Both the position numbers and the translations under genes were made by a program. From contig JAAUTY010000003.1 of assembly GCA_012031265.1 (NCBI GenBank), positions 1 to 64,000 of the forward strand: a stretch of DNA of 64,000 nucleotides. The letters are read 5' to 3'. The number at the start of each line of letters is the position of its first letter. Position 1 is the stretch's first letter. The stretch is from Spirulinaceae cyanobacterium SM2_1_0 (GTDB taxonomy: Bacteria > Cyanobacteriota > Cyanobacteriia > Cyanobacteriales > Spirulinaceae). Under the pieces are notes generated by a model that was not told the DNA's origin, did not search any database, and saw only the letters and a list, made by a program, of their open reading frames with translations. This document shows positions 38,641 to 47,589 of the stretch, piece after piece.

Positions 38641-38749
38641 GGTATCTATACCCCCCAAACCCCAGCCCTCACTCAACCCTCTGCCAGCTTGGGAGCAGGG
38701 CTGGGGATGAGGGATACAATTCTTGGGTTCTGAGAACAGGATTGGGGAT
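38641..38749 (-). repeat. Dispersed repeat R2, copy 2 (inverted)
   Basis: Its reverse complement carries the same ordered blocks as 18237-18381: ATCCCCAATCCTGT, CCCTCATCCCCAG, CCCAAGC, GTTGAGTGAGGG and ATACCGGAT. It lies in the 267-base spacer before a small minus-strand gene. Confidence 0.65.
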
Positions 38750-38874
38750 GACTGCCGCGTAGCGTTGCGAATAGCCTGACAATGGCGAAAGTTCGGGCGT
38801 TGTAGTAGGAACGCAGGGTTGCCAAACTGAGATGCGCCCGCTGCGGCGAGGTGAAGACTCGACAGGTCGTGCCT

Positions 38875-39063
38875 CTATGAGGAGGGGCGATCGCCTCTCG
38901 TCACCACAGCTTCGACTACCGCTTTTTGTCGCTCCGGCTCCACGCGCGTCACGGCCCAGCGCAAGGGTTCGCCCTGCTTAGCCAGCTCTGTCTCAATCGC
39001 TTCTTGAAGCTGGGTCGGCGTTTCCTGGAGGTCGATTTCAGCCGTGATGAAATGGGTCGTCAT
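38875..39063 (-). CDS. Small conserved cyanobacterial protein, function unknown
   Basis: A 62-residue protein starting MTTHFITAEIDLQETP. The alternation of strand-helix-strand (FITAEIDL, LQEAIETELAKQG, LRWAVTRVE, KAVVEAVVTRG) suggests a small alpha-beta fold, and the length and style match conserved short cyanobacterial proteins. It begins 55 bases downstream of the ABC ATPase stop and may share its transcript. Confidence 0.65.
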   Translation of the reverse strand: MTTHFITAEIDLQETPTQLQEAIETELAKQGEPLRWAVTRVEPERQKAVVEAVVTRGDRPSS

Positions 39064-39118
39064 GATCAGTCAGAGAGTTACTTCAGTCAAGTGATAATGC
39101 TCAGCTCAGTGTAATGCC

Positions 39119-39904
39119 TCAGTGCGTCCCGATCACCTGCTCCAGCATCTCGTCGGGGGTCAGATGCTCGTGCAGAACCAGGCCATCCGCGAGCCAGGTG
39201 ATCCGTTGGGTGTGCCGTGCCACTTCTGGTTCGTGGGTCACGACCACGATGGTCATGCCGCTGGCATTGAGCGCGCCGAAGAGATCCAGCACCTCGGCTG
39301 TGGTGTGTGAATCCAGTGCACCTGTAGGTTCGTCGGCGAGTAGTAGAACCGGTTCATTCACTAAAGCACGGGCGATTGCTACCCGCTGCTGTTGACCGCC
39401 AGAGAGCTGATTGGGTTGGTTGTAGAGGCGATCGCTGAGGCCGACGCGACCGAGGGCGGCCGCAGCGCGATCGCGCCGCTCAGCCTTAGGAACGTTGGCA
39501 TAGACCATCGGCAACATGACATTTTCCAGCGCATTGGCCTGCGAGAGCAGGTGATACTGCTGGAAAACGAAGCCGAGCTTGCGGTTGCGGATTTCAGCCA
39601 ACTCCGGCTCGCTGCGGGCCGTGACATCGGTACCGTCTAGCTCGTAGCGACCAGCAGTCGGGCGATCGAGGCAACCGATGACATTCATCAGCGTCGATTT
39701 TCCTGAACCCGATGGCCCCATAATCGCGCAATACTCGCCCGGCTCCACCCGTAGCGATATGTCATTGAGTGCCTTGACCAAGGTATTGTCGTGGCCGTAG
39801 TGCTTGGCAATGCCGCGCATCTGAATGATGGCTGCGCCCGCTGTGGGCGGTAGCATGGCTAAGGTCGAAGCTTTCGGGACGAGGGATGATGAGTGGGTGG
39901 ACAT
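39119..39904 (-). CDS. ABC transporter ATP-binding protein, MacB/LolD type
   Basis: About 261 residues. Walker A is MGPSGSGKST, the Q loop FVFQQYHLL, signature LSGGQQQRVAIA, Walker B LLLADEPTGALD and the H loop VVVTHEPEVA. The ALNDISLRVEPGEYCAIMG opening and the LDRPTAGRYELDGTDV region are typical of the MacB/LolD/DevA class, which works with FtsX-like permeases in export of lipoproteins, peptides or glycolipids. No permease gene is adjacent. ATG at 39904 is used; a TTG at 39910 would add two residues. Confidence 0.92.
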   Translation of the reverse strand: MSTHSSSLVPKASTLAMLPPTAGAAIIQMRGIAKHYGHDNTLVKALNDISLRVEPGEYCAIMGPSGSGKSTLMNVIGCLDRPTAGRYELDGTDVTARSEPELAEIRNRKLGFVFQQYHLLSQANALENVMLPMVYANVPKAERRDRAAAALGRVGLSDRLYNQPNQLSGGQQQRVAIARALVNEPVLLLADEPTGALDSHTTAEVLDLFGALNASGMTIVVVTHEPEVARHTQRITWLADGLVLHEHLTPDEMLEQVIGTH

Positions 39905-40037
39905 AACCAAGCTGAAAAGGGCGGTCGGATCTGGATTCAGGTCGGTTGCCTGGGTCGAGCACCTTCACTATTGTGACGATTTTTGGCGCAGGCGGCGAGC
40001 TAGCCGCAGTCGGTGCCTGGCCTAACAACGGCGGGAA

Positions 40038-40586
40038 TCATGGCAAATTCTCGGTCTGCTGGGCGTAGACCAAGAAATCCGTGACACCGGGATCGCGGCC
40101 AAGTTGCATCAGCAGCGTGGTCACTTGACCGCGATGGTGGGTTTGGTGGTTGAAGAGATGGGCGATCGCCAACCACAGCGGATGTTCGCGCACCACGCCA
40201 GCCGAGTTGCTATAGCGCATCGAGCGAGATAAGCTGGCCGCCGTCAGTTCTACCGTCCAGGCTTGCAGGGCGGCATCAGTGGCTTGTCGCTCGGTGGTCA
40301 GTTCGGCGTAGTTGGCATAGAGAATTGCATCGAGGCTGGCAACGGTGTCGAGTAACCGCGCCTCAACCAGGGCGGCAAAGGGGCCGACCAAGCGCTGGCA
40401 GCGCCCCAGCCAAATCCGGTCAGCCAGCAGAATGTGGTTGAGTGTACCGTGCAGTGAGCCAAAGAAAGCACCGCGATCCTGTTGGCGTTCCGCCTCGCTG
40501 AGGGTCGCGATCAGGGCATACAGCCGCTGGTTGAAGCACTGATTGTACTGCGCGAAACGGCGGAACTGCTCGAGATGCGTGTCCAT
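40038..40586 (-). CDS. DinB family protein
   Basis: About 182 residues. A four-helix-bundle DinB protein with the three family histidines in LHGTLNHILLADRIWL and AHLFNHQTHHRGQV. Members are metal-dependent and include thiol-dependent enzymes, but most have no assigned substrate. It is followed closely by the LytR-type gene upstream on the same strand (start 40586, stop of the neighbour at 40596). Confidence 0.9.
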   Translation of the reverse strand: MDTHLEQFRRFAQYNQCFNQRLYALIATLSEAERQQDRGAFFGSLHGTLNHILLADRIWLGRCQRLVGPFAALVEARLLDTVASLDAILYANYAELTTERQATDAALQAWTVELTAASLSRSMRYSNSAGVVREHPLWLAIAHLFNHQTHHRGQVTTLLMQLGRDPGVTDFLVYAQQTENLP

Positions 40587-40595
40587 CAGCAATGA

Positions 40596-41951
40596 TTAGG
40601 GCTGTCCGGCAAGCTGCCGCCAGTCGCGGCCGACGAGCACTGTCAGGTCAGAATCAAGCGAACCAGTGCTTTCAACCCGCACTTCCCCAAAACCGAGGGC
40701 TTCCTGGAGCGCGCTGGCGCTGGCGGTGTCGCCGCGCTGCGCAATGATGCGAGTGGTCTCTAACGGTTCACTCCAAAGAGGCCCCAACCCGATATTGACA
40801 TAGCCTTGCTGGCGCAGATGCTGGCGCAGTTGCGTCGCCGCCTCGGGTATTTCGGTACTGTTCTGCACGACGATGCTGAGCGCCGCCGGATTGCGGCTCT
40901 CCGGCAAGTCGGCCGCGCCGAGATTGAAATGTTGGGAGAGCATTGTCTCGATGCGGCGATCGCTCGGCAGCCAGTAGCTCACGCCCTCAGTGCCATTAAA
41001 ATCGCCGGGCAGCAGCAGCATCTGCACCTGCTCGCGCTCCGTGCCAGCTGCAAAGCCGGCTAGCGCCGCCATTTCTTCCACTGTCAGATTGGTGTCCAAG
41101 TTCTCACGGATCACCTGCAAAATCTGCGGAATGCGCCCCAGCGTCTGCGGTTTCAGGGTCTGCTCCACGATGGCTCGCATCAGCGTCTGCTGACGCTGGA
41201 TGCGGCCGATGTCCCCGTACTGGTCGTAGCGGAAGCGCAGAAACTGCATCGACTTCTCGCCGTCGAGCCGCTGTTGCCCTGCCTTGAGGTCGATGTAGAG
41301 GTGCTGGCTGTAGTCGGTGTACTTCATGTCCTTGGGAACATGGACTTCGACGCCGCCCAGCGCATCAATGAGTTTCTCCACCGCCTGCACATTGACGCGC
41401 ACATAGCGGTCAATCGGCATGCCATTCAGTAAGTCGCTGACGGCGCGCGCGGAGAGTGCCGGGCCGCCGTGATAGTTGGCGGCGTTAATTTTGATCTCGC
41501 CGTAGCCTTCGACGACGGTGCGGGTGTCGCGGGGAATTGAGAGGACGGTCAGGGCTTCGGTGGCGGGGTCAAAGCGGAGCAACAACATCGTGTCACTCAG
41601 CCCTTCAAAAGAATTGACGAGGGCGTGGTAGCCCAGGTTGGGATCAGCCGCGCCTTCGATATCCGAGGTCAGCACCTTTGTCCCCAGCACCAAGATATTG
41701 ACTGGGCGGGTGAGCTGCGGAAAGCGCATATTCTGCCAGCTAATCGCCCCGTCTTGGTTGAAGATGGCATCCTCTTCGGCGGAAAGGAAGACCTGTCGCA
41801 ATGGTGTTGCTGACAGCGAGACCGCTAGGATTGCACCGGCCATCGCTGACACCATGCCAACACCTGTCAGACCCAGCCAAATCCAGAGCCAGCGCCCTCG
41901 GTGTTGGCGGCGGCGATCGCCGGGAGCACGCTTGGCAGCCGGACGATTCAT
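40596..41951 (-). CDS. LytR-CpsA-Psr family protein
   Basis: About 451 residues with a basic cytoplasmic N-terminus, one membrane helix (about residues 22-45), an LCP domain (about 80-280: NILVLGTK, SDTMLLLRFDP, LSIPRDTRTVVEGYGEIKIN, DIGRIQRQQ) and a C-terminal LytR_C domain (about 350-445). LCP enzymes attach glycopolymers to peptidoglycan or to other acceptors. ATG at 41951 is used; a GTG upstream would extend the basic tail. It is co-directional with and 9 bases from the DinB gene. Confidence 0.85.
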   Translation of the reverse strand: MNRPAAKRAPGDRRRQHRGRWLWIWLGLTGVGMVSAMAGAILAVSLSATPLRQVFLSAEEDAIFNQDGAISWQNMRFPQLTRPVNILVLGTKVLTSDIEGAADPNLGYHALVNSFEGLSDTMLLLRFDPATEALTVLSIPRDTRTVVEGYGEIKINAANYHGGPALSARAVSDLLNGMPIDRYVRVNVQAVEKLIDALGGVEVHVPKDMKYTDYSQHLYIDLKAGQQRLDGEKSMQFLRFRYDQYGDIGRIQRQQTLMRAIVEQTLKPQTLGRIPQILQVIRENLDTNLTVEEMAALAGFAAGTEREQVQMLLLPGDFNGTEGVSYWLPSDRRIETMLSQHFNLGAADLPESRNPAALSIVVQNSTEIPEAATQLRQHLRQQGYVNIGLGPLWSEPLETTRIIAQRGDTASASALQEALGFGEVRVESTGSLDSDLTVLVGRDWRQLAGQP

Positions 41952-42267
41952 GGCCTTGGGGCTGGAATAACGCTTCGGAGCAGACGCAGATTTTTTCACA
42001 CGCAGAAGGGTTAATGCTGGGCGGATGCGAGATGATTGTAATGGATCCGCCACGCTGACAGCGGCTGAGGCATTGCCAAATACCCTAATTTTTACACCAA
42101 TTGGCAACTGCAATCAGGTCAAAGCAGAGAGAATTCGCAAGTTGAGTCGTCTGGCAACTCGACAATCACCCCAAGGGCAGCAAAAGGATGACCGCCAGTG
42201 GACTCGAGCGAGCGATCACTCCGGGCTGATTCTCGCACCTGAGACTGCGGATCCGTCCCATTTGACT

Positions 42268-42630
42268 TCAGCGCCGTCGCGAACGTTTCCGCAAGACGCG
42301 CTCCGCCAGTCTACCCACACCGGGAAGTCGCGCTGGTTGTCGTTGCCAGACTCGCGCCATCAGCACCAGACAGGTGAGAAAGTAGCCAGAAGTGACGAAG
42401 GTATCGAGCAACAACAGGCGAAAATGCCAGATCCCAGACGTTTGAGCCGCGCCAGTGCCGAGCAAGCCGTAGGCAAGCAGCCAGACGAGGGCGGTCGTAA
42501 TTGCCAACCGGCTCACCCGCCGCTGCTCGGCACTGCCCTGCCCCCGCGCCAATGTCCAGGCGGCGGGAACAACCCCAGCCACGGGCATGAGGCAGAGATA
42601 CAGTTGCAAGCGTTCGAGGGGGGCGGGCAT
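42268..42630 (-). CDS. Small cyanobacterial membrane protein
   Basis: A 120-residue protein with about three transmembrane helices (residues 12-28, 43-60, 73-93) and an Arg-rich C-terminus. The LQLYLCLMPVAGVVPAAWTL opening and the VSRLAITTALVWLLAYGLLG segment resemble a conserved cyanobacterial family of unknown role. The ATG at 42630 starts it. An opposing longer ORF overlaps but is Gln- and Arg-rich and not protein-like. Confidence 0.65.
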   Translation of the reverse strand: MPAPLERLQLYLCLMPVAGVVPAAWTLARGQGSAEQRRVSRLAITTALVWLLAYGLLGTGAAQTSGIWHFRLLLLDTFVTSGYFLTCLVLMARVWQRQPARLPGVGRLAERVLRKRSRRR

Positions 42631-42753
42631 GAAAGGCAGCTTTGGCAGAATTCAGCGTGAACAGTTCAACGCGTTGGGGCGGGCGGTTGTCCGCATCGAT
42701 GCCGCCCGGCTGTAGGTGGCTCGAACTGTTGATTCTTCTCGATTCTACTCGGT

Positions 42754-45396
42754 CTAGAAGCTGAGACTGGCCCGAACCAAACCGATGACGACATCACCGA
42801 CGATGGGATTGTTATCGGGTGAGGTTAACCAGATGAAGCCAGGTGTCACGGTGATGGTCTCGGTCAGGCGATGGCGATAGAACGCTTCGATATGCAGACC
42901 CGGAAAGCCATCGGAGCCGAGTAGACCCGACACCACAAAGGGTTCAACGCCGACAACCAATCCCCCCAAATTGCCCTCCTGCCAGAGATCTGGAAAGGCA
43001 AAACCGAGAGCGGTATTCAAAATCCGAATCTCGCCCCGATCCAAGGTGCCAAATCCCGGCAAGGTTAGATTTTCCAGTGTTCGGGTATGGGTGTAACCGA
43101 CCCAGCCATTGACGGCAAAACGGGGCGACACTTCCCACAGCAGTTCCAGCCCGTAGGAATTGCTGATGACAGGGATTGAGTTGGGTAACTGTGCCAGAGT
43201 GTCATCAATTGAGTCTGATGTGATTAGGCTGTTGAGCAAATCATTGGCGGTCAGGGAGCCGAAGGGCTGATTGATGCTCCCCAGCCGATTGACTAGGTCA
43301 CCCAAGGTCAGCGTCCCCAGCACCGTGCGTACTGTATCCAGTGATTCTGGCGTTTCGATTTCTGAGGCTTCAAGGACGTTCAACAAGCGAATTGAACCCA
43401 GCGAGCCATCAAAGCCAGTGGAGTTAACAGCCTCTGCACCCGTTTGATTGGCGACGGCATCGGGTAGTGTCACCCCTGGAACTTGCGAGCCGACCGTCGG
43501 GGTCAGAAACGGATTCGCCAACTGCGACGCTCCTGGCACGCTAGTGAGTTGCAACTGGAATAGGTTGGTGAGCGTAAATGCGGAAGGCGGGCCCGGGAAA
43601 CCAGCCGCACTCAACGCTTGTGAAACCGTTTGATTAGCCGCTTCGGCGGGCAGATCGGCATTGGGAAACAGTGATCCTAGGGTTTGTCCGGCAAATTCAT
43701 CCGGATTGGCGACAATGCCAGCTCGCGCCAGCGCTTCACCCAGCGGCGTGTTGAATACTTCAGCTGGAGTCAGATTGGACAACTCTGCCAACAGCGCTGG
43801 GTCGAGACCGAGACCATTGAGCAAGGTTTGTAAATCAGGTAAGTCCAGACTGCTCAAGAGTTGGGCGATCGCCGCTGTCAACCCTTCGGCATTAATGAAA
43901 CGCCCGAAGTTCGCCAATGTGGTGCGGGGATTTGCCCGGTTGCTGCCAACACCAGGGTCAAAGTTGTAGGAATGTACATAGCTCACCGCTACACGAAAGT
44001 TGTCAGCGGGTTGCCACTGAACCTGGCTCACGAGACCGTAGGCATCGTTGAAGAGCGAACTATCTGTGCTTGGGCGGACAGTGGAGCGACCACCCGCCAG
44101 ATAGCCGAGGGTGACTCCGAGCCGATCGTTAACTTGGAACTGTACTCCCGCACCCGCACCTGCGCCGTAGCGATAGATGGGATTGTATTGAGCAAAACGG
44201 GAGAGTGCGCCCTCGGCTTCATCGTTGAAATAGGGATTCAGCGGCTCCGCGATGTCGGTGAGACGACCGCTAGCGGAGACAATGAAGCGCAGGCGATCAC
44301 CAACTGGGAAGCGATATTCCAAACCATCTAGTTCAAGGTTGACATCTGCCGCCGTGAACGGGTCGGGTGAATTGGTCAACTCTGTGATTGGCGAGTTGGT
44401 GGCCGTGGACAGAGCGGTTGCATTCAGAACTTGGAGTTGGGCACGTAGGCGATCACGCCCTGTGAAACTGACATCGGTGCGCAAGCGCAGTCGGGTTCCT
44501 ACCGCAACGCCCGCATCCAAGTCACGCCCGGTAAAAAATGGCTCGATCCCATTCTCAATCGCCCGAAAGTCAATAATCGGCGCTTCACCCAGACCAGTCC
44601 AAAGGGTCGTAATCACTTCACCGCTCAACTTGGCTGTGGTCGAGAATTGACCATCTTCTAGGAACTGGGCGCGCTCTGCGAGCGCTTCGACTTGGGTAGC
44701 CAATATCGCTAATTCAATCTCGAATTCTCGCAGCAGTCGACTAATGACTTCGAGGTCACCCCGATCCGCGAACTGGGCCGCATTCTCGCTAATGAGGGCT
44801 TCGAGTTGTTGATAGCAAGCATCCAAGGCAGCTGCAAACTCGTAGCGACTGAGCGGGCGATCGCCGCGAAACGTGCCATCAGCATAACCAGACAAGCAGT
44901 TGTAACGGGCCTTGAGATCTTGGAGCGCACCAAAGGCCCAATCTCCTGGCTCCACGTCTGCAAAACGACTGACACCAGGAACCGGCGCTTGGACAAACTG
45001 CTCCAAATCCTCCAGGGTTGCTAGCTCTTCTAGCTCACGGCTTTCGGTGGCAAAGTCATTGAGAGCGGGGGGGGCCTTTGAGGCGGGAGCAGCCAAAGTT
45101 GGGGTCGGTGCTATCCGGGTGATTCCGCTCTGGCTATGTAACAGCTCCGCTAACTCATCAGCCGTCGCCACAGCCTGGCCTGAGACGAGAGCATGGGTCT
45201 CTGGTTCAGCGGGCTTGGCGATCACCGACACGAGCGGCTCAGCCAGAGGTGCGGGTAAGGTCGCCGCTTCAGGAGCGGGCAGCACTCGGAGCGATCGCTC
45301 GGCCGAATCACCTAAATCTGGGCTGCCAACGGCCGGAACCGCCGCTGCCAGCCCGATCGCTGTCCCCGCCATAGCCGCAAGCAGCAATTTATTCAC
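42754..45396 (-). CDS. Iron-uptake porin (SLH + OprB) with an enlarged loop
   Basis: An 880-residue outer-membrane porin. Residues 1-24 form a signal peptide; 144-200 an SLH domain (FADVEPGDWAFGALQDL, YADGTFRGDRPLSRYEFA); 200-245 a coiled coil; the rest is an OprB-type barrel ending LVRASLSF. Cyanobacterial members have about 550-600 residues and pass inorganic iron and other solutes. The extra length is an insertion of about 245 residues (about 500-745, 43165-43899) between a YVHSYNFDPGVG strand and the NSYGLELLWEVSPRF strand. It holds Leu-rich and repeated units. The SLH domain would bind pyruvylated polymer, compare csaB at 1-402. Confidence 0.88.
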   Translation of the reverse strand: MNKLLLAAMAGTAIGLAAAVPAVGSPDLGDSAERSLRVLPAPEAATLPAPLAEPLVSVIAKPAEPETHALVSGQAVATADELAELLHSQSGITRIAPTPTLAAPASKAPPALNDFATESRELEELATLEDLEQFVQAPVPGVSRFADVEPGDWAFGALQDLKARYNCLSGYADGTFRGDRPLSRYEFAAALDACYQQLEALISENAAQFADRGDLEVISRLLREFEIELAILATQVEALAERAQFLEDGQFSTTAKLSGEVITTLWTGLGEAPIIDFRAIENGIEPFFTGRDLDAGVAVGTRLRLRTDVSFTGRDRLRAQLQVLNATALSTATNSPITELTNSPDPFTAADVNLELDGLEYRFPVGDRLRFIVSASGRLTDIAEPLNPYFNDEAEGALSRFAQYNPIYRYGAGAGAGVQFQVNDRLGVTLGYLAGGRSTVRPSTDSSLFNDAYGLVSQVQWQPADNFRVAVSYVHSYNFDPGVGSNRANPRTTLANFGRFINAEGLTAAIAQLLSSLDLPDLQTLLNGLGLDPALLAELSNLTPAEVFNTPLGEALARAGIVANPDEFAGQTLGSLFPNADLPAEAANQTVSQALSAAGFPGPPSAFTLTNLFQLQLTSVPGASQLANPFLTPTVGSQVPGVTLPDAVANQTGAEAVNSTGFDGSLGSIRLLNVLEASEIETPESLDTVRTVLGTLTLGDLVNRLGSINQPFGSLTANDLLNSLITSDSIDDTLAQLPNSIPVISNSYGLELLWEVSPRFAVNGWVGYTHTRTLENLTLPGFGTLDRGEIRILNTALGFAFPDLWQEGNLGGLVVGVEPFVVSGLLGSDGFPGLHIEAFYRHRLTETITVTPGFIWLTSPDNNPIVGDVVIGLVRASLSF

Positions 45397-45520
45397 GTCA
45401 AAACTCCCACACCTGCTAAGTTACATTAGAACGGCTAGCCAATTCACGATTGATGATCAGCTTTGTTCAAGGATTCAGATCAATGTAAATCTGATATATG
45501 GAGTGGTGCTGCACTGATCA

Positions 45521-45567
45521 ATAAAGGCGATCACATTCCCCTCCGCTCTTGAGGGAATGCGATCACC
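45521..45567 (-). terminator. Terminator of the serine protease gene
   Basis: On the minus strand GGTGATCGCATTCCC (45553-45567) pairs with GGGAATGTGATCGCC (45526-45540) with two G:U pairs, followed by TTTATT. It begins 27 bases past the protease stop codon and lies before the porin start. Confidence 0.7.
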
Positions 45568-45593
45568 AAAGCCCAAAATGTGGTCAACTTTTC

Positions 45594-46730
45594 CTACCGC
45601 TTGCGGGCCGGACTCCGTCGTGACTTTGCCAGGAACAAACCAATCACACCAAGCCCTAGCAAAGCAGTTGGCTCAGGAATCGCTAGCTCCTCCGCATAAA
45701 AACCGTCGTCTTCAATGATATTGACCGTATAGTTGGGGTCAAAGTAGTCGAACTCCGGCGAAATTCCCATCAGATCGGAGGGCAATAAAGGACTCCCAGC
45801 CGGTCCAGCCGCTGGCGGTGGCACACTCGGAGCACTCGCTGTCACGGAAGGACGATGGAACAACCGTGATAGGGCATTCAACCCACCCCAAATCCAATTT
45901 TTCTTAGTAGAAACGCGCGTTGAGGCAGAGTAATCACCATAGTCAGAGTCGAGACGGTCGTCTACTGATGAAATGAACGAATGAACGCCAGCAACACGAC
46001 CCTCAATGAATAAACCTCCACCACTATCACCCCGACCCAACTGGTATTCTAAGCCGAGGGGTCGGCTAAGTGAATCCCACCAGTCTGCGGTGCGAGGATC
46101 GTCAAAATCTGATACCAACAAATTATTGTTGTAGCCCAGCCGGCTGCCTAAACCAATGATGTTTTGACCGGCCCGCTTCGTGCCACCACTACCAGAAACA
46201 GCCCCCGTTATTCCTGTGCCGGTTTCGCCATAACCCACGTAGTTACCGACACGGAGATCTTCACCACTACCGTAGTACAAAGAAGCAGGGCGGACATTGC
46301 GGACAGGCGCACTGAGAGCCAAGAGTGCGATGTCATGCCCCACTTCTAAATTGCGTCCACTGGAGAACCAACCGTTGTGGGCTGTCAATGCCGTTACTGA
46401 GTGAGCCGTATTACCAATCCAAAACGTCCCCTGATTCATGTAGCTGCCACTTTCAACACAGTGAGCGGCAGTCATCACATATCTGGAGTTGATCAAAGTT
46501 CCTGAACAGCTCCAACCCCGGCTCGAATTCCGAGCGCTCAGATACCCGACGCTCGGAAAATAATTGGCCCAATCACGATAGTAAAAATCAGAGCGATCAT
46601 GACGAATTGTCCCAGCCTGAACCGGAAGCGCGCTGAGCAACGAAGCTCCGACAACAATAATTGACATGGCGCACTTATCAGAACAAATCCAACCCCTTAA
46701 CTTCGATTTCGATGATGTCAACATGACCAT
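45594..46730 (-). CDS. Trypsin-like serine protease with PEP-CTERM anchor
   Basis: About 378 residues. A signal peptide (hydrophobic segment ending LPVQA) precedes a chymotrypsin-fold domain with catalytic His in TAAHCVES, Asp in GHDIALLALS and Ser in GRGDSGGGLF. After a Pro/Ala-rich linker, the C-terminus has IPEPTALLGLGVIGLFL followed by basic residues, a PEP-CTERM sorting signal read by exosortase. No exosortase gene lies in the window. The ATG at 46730 follows GAGGG; an upstream TTG at 46760 adds ten residues before the signal peptide. Confidence 0.88.
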   Translation of the reverse strand: MVMLTSSKSKLRGWICSDKCAMSIIVVGASLLSALPVQAGTIRHDRSDFYYRDWANYFPSVGYLSARNSSRGWSCSGTLINSRYVMTAAHCVESGSYMNQGTFWIGNTAHSVTALTAHNGWFSSGRNLEVGHDIALLALSAPVRNVRPASLYYGSGEDLRVGNYVGYGETGTGITGAVSGSGGTKRAGQNIIGLGSRLGYNNNLLVSDFDDPRTADWWDSLSRPLGLEYQLGRGDSGGGLFIEGRVAGVHSFISSVDDRLDSDYGDYSASTRVSTKKNWIWGGLNALSRLFHRPSVTASAPSVPPPAAGPAGSPLLPSDLMGISPEFDYFDPNYTVNIIEDDGFYAEELAIPEPTALLGLGVIGLFLAKSRRSPARKR

Positions 46731-47063
46731 ATTTCCCTCTACTTCAGAATCCAGATCCAAAATATTGAAGCTAACCTTACTATTAGATTAGTACTTCCAA
46801 ACAGCAGAGCTTGACCCAGAACCCTGAGACGAATTCCCGAAACTAATCAGGTAGATCGCCAATACCCTGAACGCAAAAAAGGCTACTCGTGACAGCAAAC
46901 ATTGGCTTTTACAACCAATTTGCTGGTGTTGAGTAACCTCGTGGGCATCCCACCCATCGTCGGCTAATTAAATTGTTTCAGAAAAGACTCTCTATGGGTT
47001 GCATAGTACTAAAGAAATCTTTTTTTGGCAAGCAATTTTCTAAAAAATTGCCATCTCGTAAAT
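46731..47063. other. AT-rich spacer upstream of the protease
   Basis: About 330 bases, markedly AT-rich, holding a weak 8-bp hairpin GCAATTTT / AAAATTGC with a CTAA loop near 47040-47060. No gene. The protease promoter should lie here. Confidence 0.5.
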
Positions 47064-47282
47064 CTACTGACAATCACCGAAGCCCCAATCCTTGACATCC
47101 TCTTCACGTAAGACATAAGCATAGTAAGTTCCAGCTTTCAGAACAACCCGGATTCGGTTTTGATTGGTGCGTTCGCTCTCGATTTCGAGCTTGCCATAGC
47201 CTGTTTCCTGCCAGGTTTGCAGCAGGAGTGTCCGTAGCTGCTGGAATAAGCGGTCAACTTCGCCGGTTGCTTGATGAGACAT
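47064..47282 (-). CDS. Small conserved hypothetical protein
   Basis: About 72 residues starting MSHQATGEVDRLFQQ. A helix (VDRLFQQLRTLLLQTWQETG) is followed by two strands (KLEIESERT, RIRVVLKAGTYYAYVL), resembling a family of short cyanobacterial proteins of unknown function. It diverges from the NB-ARC gene some 300 bases away. ATG at 47282 is used, a TTG at 47288 would add two residues. Confidence 0.6.
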   Translation of the reverse strand: MSHQATGEVDRLFQQLRTLLLQTWQETGYGKLEIESERTNQNRIRVVLKAGTYYAYVLREEDVKDWGFGDCQ

Positions 47283-47589
47283 GCCCAATCCCCTCTTTTA
47301 TCATTACTGTGACCTCGGCTATGATGCTCTAATTCTTTACTTACTTGCAACCGAGCATTTTTATGCAAGCTGGTTTCAGTGAATTCACTGAAGCTGAATT
47401 TGCCTCTGATCTTCCTCCCAGGGTCTGGATCTCAATTATTGCTGCAAATCCAGTAAAAACTTGTATGGTTTTGTTAGGTCAATCGCCGCTTGCCCATAGC
47501 AGGGAGAGTAACGAGATGATGGTGGGTGCTGATGTCAAGTTCCAGATGATTGTCCTTCGCGATCGCTGTACAATGTCCCTCTATTCAGC
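47283..47589. other. Spacer between the small hypothetical gene and the NB-ARC gene
   Basis: About 300 bases. A plus-strand ORF of 82 codons (47345-47593, TTG start) ends in an ATGA overlap with the NB-ARC start, a layout compatible with translational coupling, but the peptide has no recognisable family and no Shine-Dalgarno. Confidence 0.4.

Noticed and set aside
42025-42660. A 211-codon plus-strand frame at 42 kb
   Set aside because: Gln/Arg-rich with no domain; the opposite strand has a membrane protein with clear helices.
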